From assembly GCF_022539505.1 (NCBI RefSeq), contig NC_061514.1:249786124-249850123 (forward strand): a DNA stretch of 64,000 nt, given 5' to 3'. Positions 10,516 through 21,931 of the stretch are shown here, piece after piece (the first letter of the stretch is position 1; each line of letters begins with the position of its first letter). Made by a program: the position numbers and the translations under genes. Under the pieces are notes generated by a model that saw only the letters and a program-made list of their open reading frames with translations, was not told where the DNA came from and searched no databases. Source of the stretch: Lolium rigidum (taxonomy: Eukaryota > Streptophyta > Magnoliopsida > Poales > Poaceae).

Positions 10516-13500
10516 TAATATCCCAGGTAATGGGGTTACAAAAATAGAGGAAACAGATGTGTGCATTGCATTCATGCATAGAAAATCTGGGGAATTTTCG
10601 CGCTTTAAAGTAAAACAGATCACAAGAATCGAAGTTTCACTTGACCTTGGTGGAAATGAAGTAGCTCATCAAGTCAAGCGCTATAAACCTCAATGTGACC
10701 TTTGATAAAACCTTGTTTTGGGTAGAGATGATTTGATCTAAGGGGTTAGATCAAATGGAACTAATAATCAACACAACAACACTTTACTCAATGATCAATT
10801 GCTTGATCTTATAAAAGATTATAATATGGTAATCCTTGTCATAACATATGAACACCAATTCAATTGTAAATCAAGTAACAATAAAATGGAGAAACCATTC
10901 TTGACATATCTTTTCCATGTCTTAAACTAATCCTTGATCCTATCATGAACCTCATGGTATTCATTCTATTTCAATCTTGGAAACAAGACAAGGAGATCAA
11001 CTCTAGAAGCATATATTCTTCTCTATTACATATTATTATACATCAAACCTAAAGAGGTGAGAGTCCTATTTTATTTAGGGAAGCAATGACAAACCTTGAG
11101 GCAAACCTTGGATATAAATATCCATATGATCCCAACATCATCTTCAAGAGAAACCCTAGAGTATTATTCAAGTCATTCCCAAATGAGAGAGACCATTCAT
11201 ATCAATCCAAGCTTTACCTATTTAAGAATAAAGGACAACCTTTGAACTAAAGTATTAGGTTGTAAACCATTTTCCTTGGAGTGGTGAGATAACCTAATAT
11301 CACATGGAATCAAACCATATCCATGAATTGATAAAGTAATTCAACCAAGATAGCCAAGTGGAGTTTTAGACTAAATACCTATTGAGATATTGTGAATACA
11401 CCATAAACCTTAGAATAATTATTCCTATGAAAGAGAGCTCAAGCTATGGTGTTACACTCAAGTTAGTTGAGGCAACACTTGAATTTGAGGTAGAGAACTA
11501 TCCATATGTCGTGATGATTAAATCATCATTCCTTAAGTAGAACTATAAGTTATTATCTCAGGCATTCTCCTGGGATATAAATTATTGAGGTAACCATAGT
11601 AGTCACATCCTAGAAAGTAAAATAGAAGTGCTATACCTTAATTGATCAAGACAATGCTTGACCATAGAAGTGAGAAATCCATTTAATGAGAGATACCTCA
11701 GGAAGCCAAACCTTGATCATTATACAATTGAGTAATGAGCATAAACCCTAAGAACTTGAGGTAGAGATATTAAGAACAAGTTGATCATGCCTAATCCATG
11801 ATCATGCTCTTGAGGTATGTGAGGATAAGTTAAACCCTAATAGGATATGTAGATATCATTCACCACATGAAATCACAGGGAGGTAACTAGTAAGCAACCC
11901 TAGGATTTCCCAACCTTTACTTGTGAACCACTTGGTGATCATAAGTAGAATCCTACCATATCTATATTTCATAAATTAAAGAACCTAAGAAATCCTTAGA
12001 GTGAAACTCCATACTTAATATGGTGAGAAACCATCCATCCATATGACCAAAGTTAACTATAAAAAGAACTATAACAACTTTAGTTACTTTAACAATAGAT
12101 TAAGGATATAATAGAAATCTTTTGGTATAAGATAAAAACAACTCTCAAGTCCATAGTAATTAAAGGAGAACAGAAACAATTAAGCAAGTAACCATATTAC
12201 TTTGGGTAGGGGAGATTAAACCCTAGCAAATGCAATATGATGTCATCTCAATTCTACAAACTAGAATTATATCTCAACCCTAGTTTATGTATCACTATGA
12301 TGATCCTAGTATAAACCCAGGCCATAATTGAGATTCAAACCAATTGCCATTAGGTAAACATAATTAGAACCCCAGAATTGCACTCTAGTTAAAACCTATA
12401 CTTAATTATGGAGCATAAGATAAACCTAGTTTAAACCCTTTAGTTAAACCATGTGTAGGGATCAGCCACTTATTCTTGTAACCAAGATCAACCTTGATGG
12501 AAACAATACCTACCTTAGGTACTTCTAAAGATAAAGATAGTAATAACCTTAAAAGGGGGTTATAATAAAAGTTATAAAACCCTAATAAATAAGTGATCAC
12601 ATAAAATCATATGAAAGTGAACCACTTCTCCAATATAAAGTCAAGTCCTAATAATAACTTCTAAAACTATTGGAATAAGAATAATCAACTCTAATTATTC
12701 AACAGGGAGTTATACTACAAATGAGAAAGGAAATTAAAATGAATACCTAAATTTTTTTGTCTAGTTAAAAATTGTGACAAGGCTCACATATACTTAATGT
12801 TTAAACAATGCAATAATATAATGCTCCTTGTAATAGACCTCATGAAAGCCAAATTGATAAGCACCTGCAAAACAGAAAAGAATTCAAATCTGAATTAAAA
12901 CCAGATATTCAAATTGGAAAGAAATACAAAATTGAAAATTGAAACCAGAAAATAAAAACAGAAAAAATAAATAAGGAGAAAGACTTACCTAGCCGAGCAG
13001 CCCAGCAGGAGCCCATCAGCACCAGCCCAGCACGGCCCACGCAACCCACGTACCTCTTCACTAGATAAGACCGAAGAGGAGCTCGACGTCTTCTTCTTCG
13101 TCTCTGCACGCACGGGAGAGCGCCACGGCGCCGGCCAGCTTCCACGTCCCGCGGTCGCCGCCGCCGAAGTTGACTGCCAGCACACGCCGGCGGGGCTATA
13201 AAACGCGTAGAAGCCCTCAATTTGACCTCTCCTCGTCTCATTTTCCCCAATTCCGAAACCCTAGCTCACACCGGCCATTGTCACCGCCGTCGACTGGGGC
13301 ATCCTTGAGCCAAGCCGTGGACGCCATCGTGACCACCGACCTTGACTTGTTCATCCTGCAAAAAGAATCGAGCAGCCACGCTCAGAATCGTCGCCGACGA
13401 CCTCGTCTTCCCCGACACCGGCACAGACGAAATCCGGCGATGCCGACCACCATTAAGCTCGCCGTCAAGTTCTACAGACTCCTGGTGAGCTCCTCGATCG

Positions 13501-13710
13501 TCCAGTGTGCTCGCCTTGCTCGATTAGGCATTGTAGCATCGTCGCCGCATGCGCCTATTTCCGCCGCCGCGGCACATCGTCACCGGCCAAGCTCCGGTGG
13601 CCATAAAGTGGCGGCGAGACCACCACTGAGTTCCCCTCGCTGTTCCGCTTCGGACTGAACCACTCGCTCATCTGCGGGAGCACCACAGAGCCGCCGCCGT
13701 CGACGACTGG
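10516..13710 (+). repeat. LTR F (gypsy type), 3' end missing
   Basis: Starts TGTAATATCCCAGG, directly after E1 sequence. Layout as in the chromovirus C LTR: an AT-rich first part of about 2.4 kb with many loosely repeated AAACCCTA/GATCATG phrases, then a GC-rich part (about 13000-13700) resembling a leader with a GGTGAGCTCC donor-like site near 13484. It is cut at 13710 by another LTR. The open frames in the GC-rich part (for example 13170-13658) are compositional. No enzymatic gene is present. Confidence 0.55.
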
Positions 13711-13982
13711 TGTGGTAACCCTGCATACCACTGCATGTTGTAGTATGCCAGTCGTTGATATAACATTCGCGAAGTACCATTCCGCAAATATTACATCCCT
13801 CAGAGTAGTACAACAGAACATAGCAGGTCCATAACTCATTCATTTATTATTACAAGCATAATACACATATCGTCTCGGAGCTCCTCTTGGGTCCTAAGAG
13901 GGATACTCTTGGGTTCGAGGCGAACCCAACTTATCTTACAATATAGAAGTCTCATTAAGTTATACATTTATTTTCTCGAGCA
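13711..13982 (-). repeat. LTR G end (gypsy type), minus strand, cut by the gap
   Basis: On the minus strand it ends GGTTACCACA at 13711, comparable to the C LTR end GGTGCCACA. The interior shows ATGTAATATTTGCGG. No TGGTATCAGAGC primer site follows, so this is either a solo LTR or the outer end of an element running into the gap. Confidence 0.45.
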
Positions 13983-14082
13983 NNNNNNNNNNNNNNNNNN
14001 NNNNNNNNNNNNNNNNNNNNNNNNNNNNNNNNNNNNNNNNNNNNNNNNNNNNNNNNNNNNNNNNNNNNNNNNNNNNNNNNNN
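13983..14082. other. Scaffold gap (100 N)
   Basis: The right flank starts within the C LTR at the point matching about 40432 of the intact C LTR. Sequence that should adjoin it is found not on the left of this gap but on the right side of the 32358-32457 gap. Confidence 0.99.
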
Positions 14083-15176
14083 CCAAACCCCGGCACGCCT
14101 CCCATTTCTTCCCCCTCCTCTTCTGCGAGCCGCGGCCGACCAAACCCTAGGGCCGGCCGGCGCACCCTCGCCGTCGTTCCGAGCTCCCCGCGGCCAGCCG
14201 GCGCCGCCACGAGGTCCGCCCGGACTCCTCGTCCTCCTCCGCCCATGCGCGCAAGTCGGGGGCCCCGAAATCGCCGTGGCCGCGCTCGTCTTCCCGCGGA
14301 CGGCGGCGCTCACCGGCGTCGATTCGCCGCCGTCCGGCCTCCTCCGACCCCGCCTTCACTTCCGTTAGCTCCAGGGTGAGCTTCTGGTGCTCCTGCACCC
14401 CGCCGCACCCTCTCTCCCCCTCCGTAGCCCCGCCTCGACGTGCGCCCGACCCCGGCCTCCGTGCAAGCTCGCCGCCGGTCGGCTCCGGCGACCATTGGAG
14501 GGCGGCGCCCCCGCCAAATAGTTGCCCGCATCGCCCTGCCTCGTTTCCCCCTCGCGCGCGGCCCTATCGCGGCCTAAATCGGCCGATTGGAGCTCGACCA
14601 GAGCTCCCAGAGAGCTCATGGTCGCGCTGACGTCATGCTGACGTCAGCGTGAGGTCATATTTTCTTTTTTTATTTTACGGTTATTTTCGGTAATTGTTAA
14701 ATAATTCATGCTAATTCAGAAAAAGACGTATAATATACCGAAATGTTCAGAAAAACATTCTCTACAAGTTTAGGAGTAATTCATACATCATTACAACCTT
14801 TGAACTTGCAAATCTAGTGAAACCCTAAAAGAACCCCTCTCATATGGCGGTGTCCGATGTCGGAACCCCTTTAATTTGACGATGCACCTAGGGTTACCCG
14901 ATTTCGTTAACCTGACATATCATTCATATTGGATGCGCATTGCATTATGCCATGTCGTGAATGTTTGTTTCCCTTTCCGGTATTTGGTTCATCGCGCTAG
15001 GATCTGAGCCGGAGTCCGACGTCAACGCCACCGAAGAACAGTACTCGTCAGCTGAGGGACAAGGCAAGCCCTAACCTGGTTCATCTATGTTTTCGAAATG
15101 CTTTTATCTGTGGTTCCTACATATCGCATACGATTCAACTGTCTTTTATCGATAGATAGAGTTACCCTTGCATGTC

Positions 15177-16871
15177 TGATACGTCTCCGACGTATCGATA
15201 ATTTCTTATGTTCTATGCCATATTATTGATGATACCTACATGTTTTATGCACACTTTATGTTATATTCGTGCATTTTCTGGAACTAACCTATTAACAAGA
15301 TGCCGAAGTGCCAGTTCCTGTTTTCTGCTGTTTTTGGTTTCAGAAATCCTAGTAACAAAATATTCTCGGAATCGGACGAAATCAAGACCCAGGTTCCTAT
15401 TTTGACCGGAAGCATCCAGAACACCCGAGAGCCGCCAGAGGGGGGCCCTGTGGGCCCCAGATGATAGGGTGGCGCGGCCTGGGCCCTGGCCGCGCCAGCC
15501 TATGGTGTGGCCACCCCTTCGACCCTCCTGCGCAGCCTCTTCGCCTATATAAAGCCTCCGTCGCGAAACCCCCGATAAGAAAAACGACGATACGGAAAAC
15601 CTTCCAGAGCCGCCGCCATCGCGAAGCCAAGATCTGGGGGACAGGAGTCTCTGTTCCGGCACCCTGCCGGAGCGGGGAAGTGCCCCCGGAAGGCTTCTCC
15701 ATCGACACCGCTGCCATCTCCACCGCCATCTTCATCACCGCTGTTGCTCCCATGAGGAGGGAGTAGTTCTCCATCGAGGCTCGGGGCTGTACCGGTAGCT
15801 ATGTGGTTCATCTCTCTCCTATGTGCTTCAATACAATAATCTCATGAGCTGCCTTACATGATTGAGATTCATATGATGATGCTTGTAATCTAGATGTCAT
15901 TATGCTAGTCAAGTGAGTTTTACCTATGTGATCTCCGGAGACTCCTTGTCCCACGTGTGTAAAGGTGACAGTGTGTGCACCGTGTGGGTCTCTTAGGCTA
16001 TATTTCACATAATACTTATTCACTGTTGAATGGCATAGTGAGGTGCTTATTTATATCTCTTTATGATTGCAATGTGTTTGTATCACAATTTATCTATGTG
16101 CTACTCTAGCAATGTTATTAAAGTAGTTTTATTCCTCCTGCATGTGTGCAAAGGTGACGAGTGTGTGCACCGTGTTAGTACTTGGTTTATGCTATGATCA
16201 TGATCTCTTGTAGATTGCGAAGTTAACTATTGCTATGATAATATTGATGTGATCTATTCCTCCTACATATGCATGAAGGTGACGGTGTGCATGCTATGCT
16301 AGTACTTGGTTTAGTCTTTTGATCTATCTTACACTAAAGGTTACTAAAATATGAGCATTATTGTGGAGCTTGTTAACTCCGGCATTGAGGGTTCGTGTAA
16401 TCCTACGCAATGTGTTCATCATCCAACAAGAGTGTAGAGTATGCATCTGTTCTGTTATGTGATCAATGTTGAGAGTGTCCACTAGTGAAAGTCTAATCCC
16501 TAGGCCTTGTTCCTAAATACTGCTATTGCTGCTTGTTTACTATTTTACTGTGTTACTACTGCTGCGTTACTACTGCTTGTTTACTGTCCTGGGCAAAGCA
16601 CTTTTCTGGTGCCGTTGCTACTGCTTATTCATACCACCTGTATTTCATATCTCTTCGCCGAACTAGTGCACCTATTAGGTGTGTTGGGGACACAAGAGAC
16701 TTCTTGCTTTGTGGTTGCGGGGTTGCATGAGAGGGATATCTTTGACCTCTTCCTCCACGAGATCGATAAACCTTGGGTGATCCATTTAAGGGAAACTTGC
16801 TGCTGTTCTACAAACCTCTGCTCTTGGAGGCCCAACACTGTCTACAAGAATAGAAGCTCCCGTAGACATCA
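15177..16871 (+). repeat. 5' LTR of B1
   Basis: TGATACGTCTCCGACGTATC to GTAGACATCA, 1695 bp. It contains TATATAA near 15546-15552, about 370 bp into the LTR, which is the likely TATA box of the element. It also contains a primer-site-like copy (AGCACTTTTCTGGTGCCGTT) around 16607-16626. Confidence 0.92.
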
Positions 16872-16881
16872 AGCACTTTTC

Positions 16882-16899
16882 TGGCGCCGTTGCCGGGGA
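16882..16899 (+). promoter_or_regulatory. Primer binding site of B1 (tRNA-Asp)
   Basis: TGGCGCCGTTGCCGGGGA, a perfect 18-nt complement of the plant tRNA-Asp(GTC) 3' end. It lies 10 bases after the LTR. Athila-lineage gypsy elements commonly use this primer, which suggests the helper lineage. Confidence 0.85.
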
Positions 16900-17035
16900 G
16901 GAAAGGTAAAAGGCTCTCATACTACGGTCCCAGGTAAAAGTACTTTTCTGTTGCCATTGTGTGTGTGCTCGAAGCTATTTCCTTTAGATCCTGCAATTGC
17001 ATCTTTTTGTTTCTTGTTTACACTAGTTTGGCATA

Positions 17036-17710
17036 ATGGACAACAATGAGCTTCTTATTCTATTTCCTGATTTAAAACATGGATTGTTTGATGCGAAAAT
17101 TAAAAAACCTATGGAATCTTATTTGCATGCTGGTAGTAATATTAGTATGAACGCTTTGAACACCATTGTTGATGATGATATAGAAAGTTCTAAGCTTGGG
17201 GAAGTTGGTTTTCATGATCTTTTTAGTCCCCCAAGCATTGAGGAGAAAATTTTCTTTGATGATACTTTGCCTTCTATTTATGATGATTATAATAGTGGTC
17301 TTTTTGTACAACCTACTATGGAGAGTAAATTTTATTGTGATTATACTATGCCTCCTACACTTGATGAGAATAATAATGATAGCTACTTTGTTGAATTTGC
17401 TCCCACTATTACTAATAAAATTGATTATGCCTATGTGGAGAGTAATAATTTTATGCATGAGACTCATGATAAGAATGCTTTATGTGATAGTTATATTGTT
17501 GAGTTTGCTCATGATGCTACTGAAAGTTATTATGAGAGAGGAAAATATGGTTGTAGAAATTTTCATGTTACTAAAATGCCTCTCTATGTGCTGAAATTTT
17601 TGAAGCTACACTTGTTTTATCTTCCTATGCTTGTTACTTTGCTCTTCATGAACTTGTTTATTTACAAGATTCCTATGCATAGGAAGCATGTTAGACTTAA
17701 ATATGTTTAG
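17036..17710 (+). CDS. Intact 224-residue protein of the B retrotransposon family, function unknown
   Basis: The ATG at 17036 is the first after the LTR and primer site, and the frame is intact to the TAG at 17708. The protein is acidic and rich in Asp, Asn and Tyr in its first about 150 residues (MDNNELLILFPDLKHG at the start). A module follows: HDKNALCDSYIVEFAHDAT, YYERGKYGCR, then K-PLYVLKFLKL. Near the C-terminus is a hydrophobic helix LFYLPMLVTLLFMNLFIY of about 18 residues ending in a basic tail (MHRKHVRLK). The same module and helix occur in element D (42123-43013) despite different N-termini, and in broken form in B2. It does not look like retroviral Gag (no CCHC), protease or Env that I can recognise. 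The position, conservation and membrane helix are what I see. A membrane or packaging role is only inference. Confidence 0.65.
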   Translation: MDNNELLILFPDLKHGLFDAKIKKPMESYLHAGSNISMNALNTIVDDDIESSKLGEVGFHDLFSPPSIEEKIFFDDTLPSIYDDYNSGLFVQPTMESKFYCDYTMPPTLDENNNDSYFVEFAPTITNKIDYAYVESNNFMHETHDKNALCDSYIVEFAHDATESYYERGKYGCRNFHVTKMPLYVLKFLKLHLFYLPMLVTLLFMNLFIYKIPMHRKHVRLKYV

Positions 17711-17812
17711 GATTTGCTTCTTGATTCTCTCTTTTGCTTCAACTACTATTTCTTGCGAGTGCATCATTAAAACTGCTGAGCCCATCTTAATGGCTATAAA
17801 GAAAGAACTTCT

Positions 17813-17826
17813 TGGGAGATAACCCA
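17813..17826 (+). promoter_or_regulatory. Conserved post-ORF hairpin TGGGAGATAACCCA
   Basis: Part of a conserved stretch (TAATGGCTATAAAGAAAG, then the hairpin) after the ORF in B1, B2, D and in reduced form in E1. Stem TGGG/CCCA. Candidate cis-acting RNA element. Confidence 0.5.
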
Positions 17827-18403
17827 TGTGTTATTTTGCTACAGTACTTTGTTTTATATTTGTGTCTTGGAAGTTGTTTACTACTGTAGCAACCTCTCCT
17901 TATCTTAGTTTTGTGTTTTGTTGTGCCAAGTAAAGTCTTTGATAGTAAAGTAAGTACTAGATTTGGATTACTGCGCAGTTCCAGATTTCTTTGCTGTCAC
18001 GAATCTGGGTATAATTCTCTGTAGGTAACTCAGAAACTTAAGCCAATTTACGTGCATGATCCTCAGATATGTACGCAACTTTCATTCAATTTGGGCATTT
18101 TCATTTGAGCAAGTCTGGTGCCCTAATAAAATCCATCTTTACGGACTGTTCTGTTTTGACAGATTCTGCCTTTTATTTCGCATTGCCTCTTTTGCTATGT
18201 TGGATGAATTTATTTGTTCCATTAATGTCCAGTAGCTTTATGCAATGTCCAGAAGTGTTAAGAATGATTGTGTCACCTCTGAACATGTTAATTTTTATTG
18301 TGCACTAACCCTCTAATGAGTTGTTTCGAGTTTGGTGTGGAGGAAGTTTTCAAGGGTCAAGAGAGGAGGATGATATACTATGATCAAGAAGAGTGAAAGC
18401 TCT

Positions 18404-18474
18404 AAGCTTGGGGATGCCCCGGTGGTTCACCCCTGCATATTCTAAGAAGACTCAAGCGTCTAAGCTTGGGGATG
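18404..18474 (+). repeat. Two internal copies of the polypurine-tract sequence
   Basis: AAGCTTGGGGATG at 18404-18416 and 18462-18474, about 58 bp apart. The same 13-mer lies directly before the 3' LTR (20225-20237). The doublet is also in B2, E1 and D. Confidence 0.6.
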
Positions 18475-20224
18475 CCCCCCTTCTTCATCGACAACATTAT
18501 CAGGTTCCTCCCCTGAAACTATATTTTTATTCCGTCACATCTTATGTGCTTTGCTTGGAGCGTCGGTTTGTTTTTGTTTTTGTTTTGTTTGAATAAAATG
18601 GATCCTAGCATTCACTTTGTGGGAGAGAGACACGCTCCGCTGTAGCATATGGACAAGTATGTCCTTAGGCTCTACTCATAGTATTCATGGCGAAGTTTCT
18701 TCTTCGTTAAATTGTTATATGGTTGGAATTGGAAAATGCTACAAGTAGTAATTCTAAAATGTCTTGGATAATTTGATACTTGGCAATTGTTGTGCTCATG
18801 TTTAAGCTCTTGCATCATATACTTTGCACCCATTAATGAAGAAACACTTAGAGCTAGCTAATTTGGTTTGCATATTTGGTCTCTCTAAAGTCTAGATAAT
18901 TTCTAGTATTGAGTTTTGAACAACAAGGAAGACGGTGTAGAGTCTTATAATGTTTACAATATGTCTTTTATGTGAGTTTTGCTGCACCGGTTCATCCTTG
19001 TGTTTGTTTCAAATAACCTTGCTAGCCTAAGCCTTGTATCGAGAGGGAATACTTCTCATGCATCCAAAATACTTGAGCCAACCACTATGCCATTTGTGTC
19101 CACCATACCTACCTACTACATGGTATTTATCCGCCATTCCAAAGTAAATTGCTTGAGTGCTACCTTTAAATAATTCAAAATTTATCACCTCTGATTTGTG
19201 TCAATGTTTTATAGCTCATGAGGAAGTATGTGGTGTTTTATCTTTCGATCTTGTCATTTACTTCGACGAGACTTTCACAATGGACTAGTGGCACATCCGC
19301 TTATCCAATAAATTTGCAAAAAGAGCTGGCAATGGGGTTCCCAGCCCCGATTAATTAACTTGCATTAATAATTCTCTTCACATGTTTTGCTCCGATTCAT
19401 CGGTAAGCAACTTAATTTTGCAAATAGACACTCCTTCATGGTATGTGATTGTTGGAAGGCACCCGAGGATTCGGTTAGCCATGGCTTGTGTAAGCAAAAG
19501 GTTGGGAGGAGTGTCATCCATAAATAAAGAAAAACTAAACTAAAGTACATGTGTAAACAAAAGAGAAGAGGGATGATCTACCTTGCTTGGTAGAGATAAC
19601 GTCCTTCATGGGAGCCGCTCTTGAAAGTCTGGTTGATGAGGTAGTTAGAGTGCCCACTACCATTCGTTGACAACAACAAACACCTCTCAAAACTTTACTT
19701 TTATGCTCTCTTTATGTTTTCAAAAACCAAAGCTCTAGCACAAATATAGCAATCGATGCTTTTCCTCTTTGAAGGACCTTTCTTTTACTTTTTATGTTGA
19801 GTCAGTTCACCTATCTCTCTCCACCTCAAGAAGCAAACACTTGTGTGAACTGTGCATTGATTCCTACATACTTGCATATTGCACTTGTTATATTACTCTA
19901 TGTTGACAAACTATCATTGAGATATACATGTTACAAGTTGAAAGCAATTGCTGAAACTTTATCTTCCATTGTGTTGCTTCAATATCTTTACTATAAATTA
20001 TTGCTTTATGAGTTAACTCTTATGCAAGACTTATTGATGCCTGTCTTGAAAGTGCTATTCATGAAAAGTCATTGCTTTATGATTCGGTTGTTTACTCATG
20101 TCATTACCATTGTTTTGACCGCTGCATTCATTACATATGTTTACAATATGATCAAGTTTATGATGGCATGTCACTTCAGAAATTATCTTTGTTATCGTTT
20201 TACCTGCTCGGGACGAGCAGAACT

Positions 20225-20239
20225 AAGCTTGGGGATGCT
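20225..20239 (+). promoter_or_regulatory. Polypurine tract of B1
   Basis: AAGCTTGGGGATGCT immediately precedes the 3' LTR, the expected place for the plus-strand primer. Confidence 0.75.
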
Positions 20240-21931
20240 TGATACGTCTCCGACGTATCGATAATTTCTTATGTTCTATGCCATATTATTGATGATACCT
20301 ACATGTTTTATGCACACTTTATGTCATATTCGTGCATTTTACGGAACTAACCTATTAACAAGATGCCGAAGTGCCGGTTCTGTTTTCTGCTGTTTTTGGT
20401 TTCAGAAATCCTAGTAACGAAATATTCTCGGAATCGGACGAAATCAAGACCCGGGTTCCTATTTTCACCGGAAGCATCCAGGAACACCCGAGAGCCGCGG
20501 AGGGGGCCCTGTGGGCCCCGGATGATAGGGTGGCGCGGCACGGGCCACGGCCGCGCCGGCCTATGGTGTGGCCACCCCTTCGACCCTCTGCGCCGCCTCT
20601 TCGCCTATATAAAGCCTCCGTCGCGAAACCCCCGATAAGAAAAACGACGATACGGAAAACCTTCCGGAGCCGCCGCCATCGCGAAGCCAAGATGCTGGGG
20701 ACAGGAGTCTCCGTTCCGGCACCTGCCGGAGCGGGGAAGTGCCCCGGAAGGCTTCTCCATCGACACCGCTGCCATCTCCACCGCCATCTTCATCACCGCT
20801 GCTGCTCCCATGAGGAGGGAGTAGTTCTCCATCGAGGCTCGGGGCTGTACCGGTAGCTATGTGGTTCATCTCTCTCCTATGTGCTTCAATACAATAATCT
20901 CATGAGCTGCCTTACATGATTGAGATTCATATGATGATGCTTGTAATCTAGATGTCATTATGCTAGTCAAGTGAGTTTTACCTATGTGATCTCCTGGAGA
21001 CTCCTTGTCCCACGTGTGTAAAGGTGACAGTGTGTGCACCGTGTGGGTCTCTTAGGCTATATTTCACGGAATACTTATTCACTGTTGAATGGCATAGTGA
21101 GGTGCTTATTTATATCTCTTTATGATTGCAATGTGTTTGTATCACAATTTATCTATGTGCTACTCTAGCAATGTTATTAAAGTTGTTTTATTCCTCCCGC
21201 ATGTGTGCAAAGGTGACGAGTGTGTGCACCGTGTTAGTACTTGGTTTATGCTATGATCATGATCTCTTGTAGATTGCGAAGTTAACTATTGCTATGATAA
21301 TATTGATGTGATCTATTCCTCCTACATATGCATGAAGGTGACGGTGTGCATGCTATGCTAGTACTTGGTTTAGTCTTTTGATCTATCTTACACTAAAGGT
21401 TACTAAAATATGAGCATTATTGTGGAGCTTGTTAACTCCGGCATTGAGGGTTCGTGTAATCCTACGCAATGTGTTCATCATCCAACAAGAGTGTAGAGTA
21501 TGCATCTGTTCTGTTATGTGATCAATGTTGAGAGTGTCCACTAGTGAAAGTCTAATCCCTAGGCCTTGTTCCTAAATACTGCTATTGCTGCATGTTTACT
21601 GTTTTACTGTGTTACTACTACTGCGTTACTACTGCTTGTTTACTGTCCTGGGCAAAGCACTTTTCTGGTGCCGTTGCTACTGCTTATTCATACCACCTGT
21701 ATTTCACTATCTCTTCGCCGAACTAGTGCACCTATTAGGTGTGTTGGGGACACAAGAGACTTCTTGCTTTGTGGTTGCGGGGTTGCATGAGAGGGATATC
21801 TTTGACCTCTTCCTCCCTGAGATCGATAAACCTTGGGTGATCCACTTAAGGGAAACTTGCTGCTGTTCTACAAACCTCTGCTCTTGGAGGCCCAACACTG
21901 TCTACAAGAATAGAAGCTCCCGTAGACATCA
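20240..21931 (+). repeat. 3' LTR of B1
   Basis: 1692 bp, TGATACGTCTCC to GTAGACATCA, followed by the target duplication ATGTC and then the second half of the C LTR. Confidence 0.92.

Larger units (their letters stand above)
15177..21931 (+). mobile_element. Complete coding-poor LTR retrotransposon B1
   Basis: A full 6755-bp element. LTRs at 15177-16871 and 20240-21931, perfect 18-nt tRNA-Asp primer site, a single intact ORF (17036-17710), conserved hairpin, two internal polypurine-like repeats and a terminal polypurine tract just before the 3' LTR. The target duplication ATGTC is perfect (15172-15176 and 21932-21936). The empty site is visible in the other C LTR near 39330-39340. The two LTRs differ at a few dozen positions by eye, mostly in the first 550 bp. 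It lacks RT and integrase, so it is non-autonomous. It resembles Triticeae Sukkula/Erika-type elements in its LTR start (a recollection, not a database match). Confidence 0.92.
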
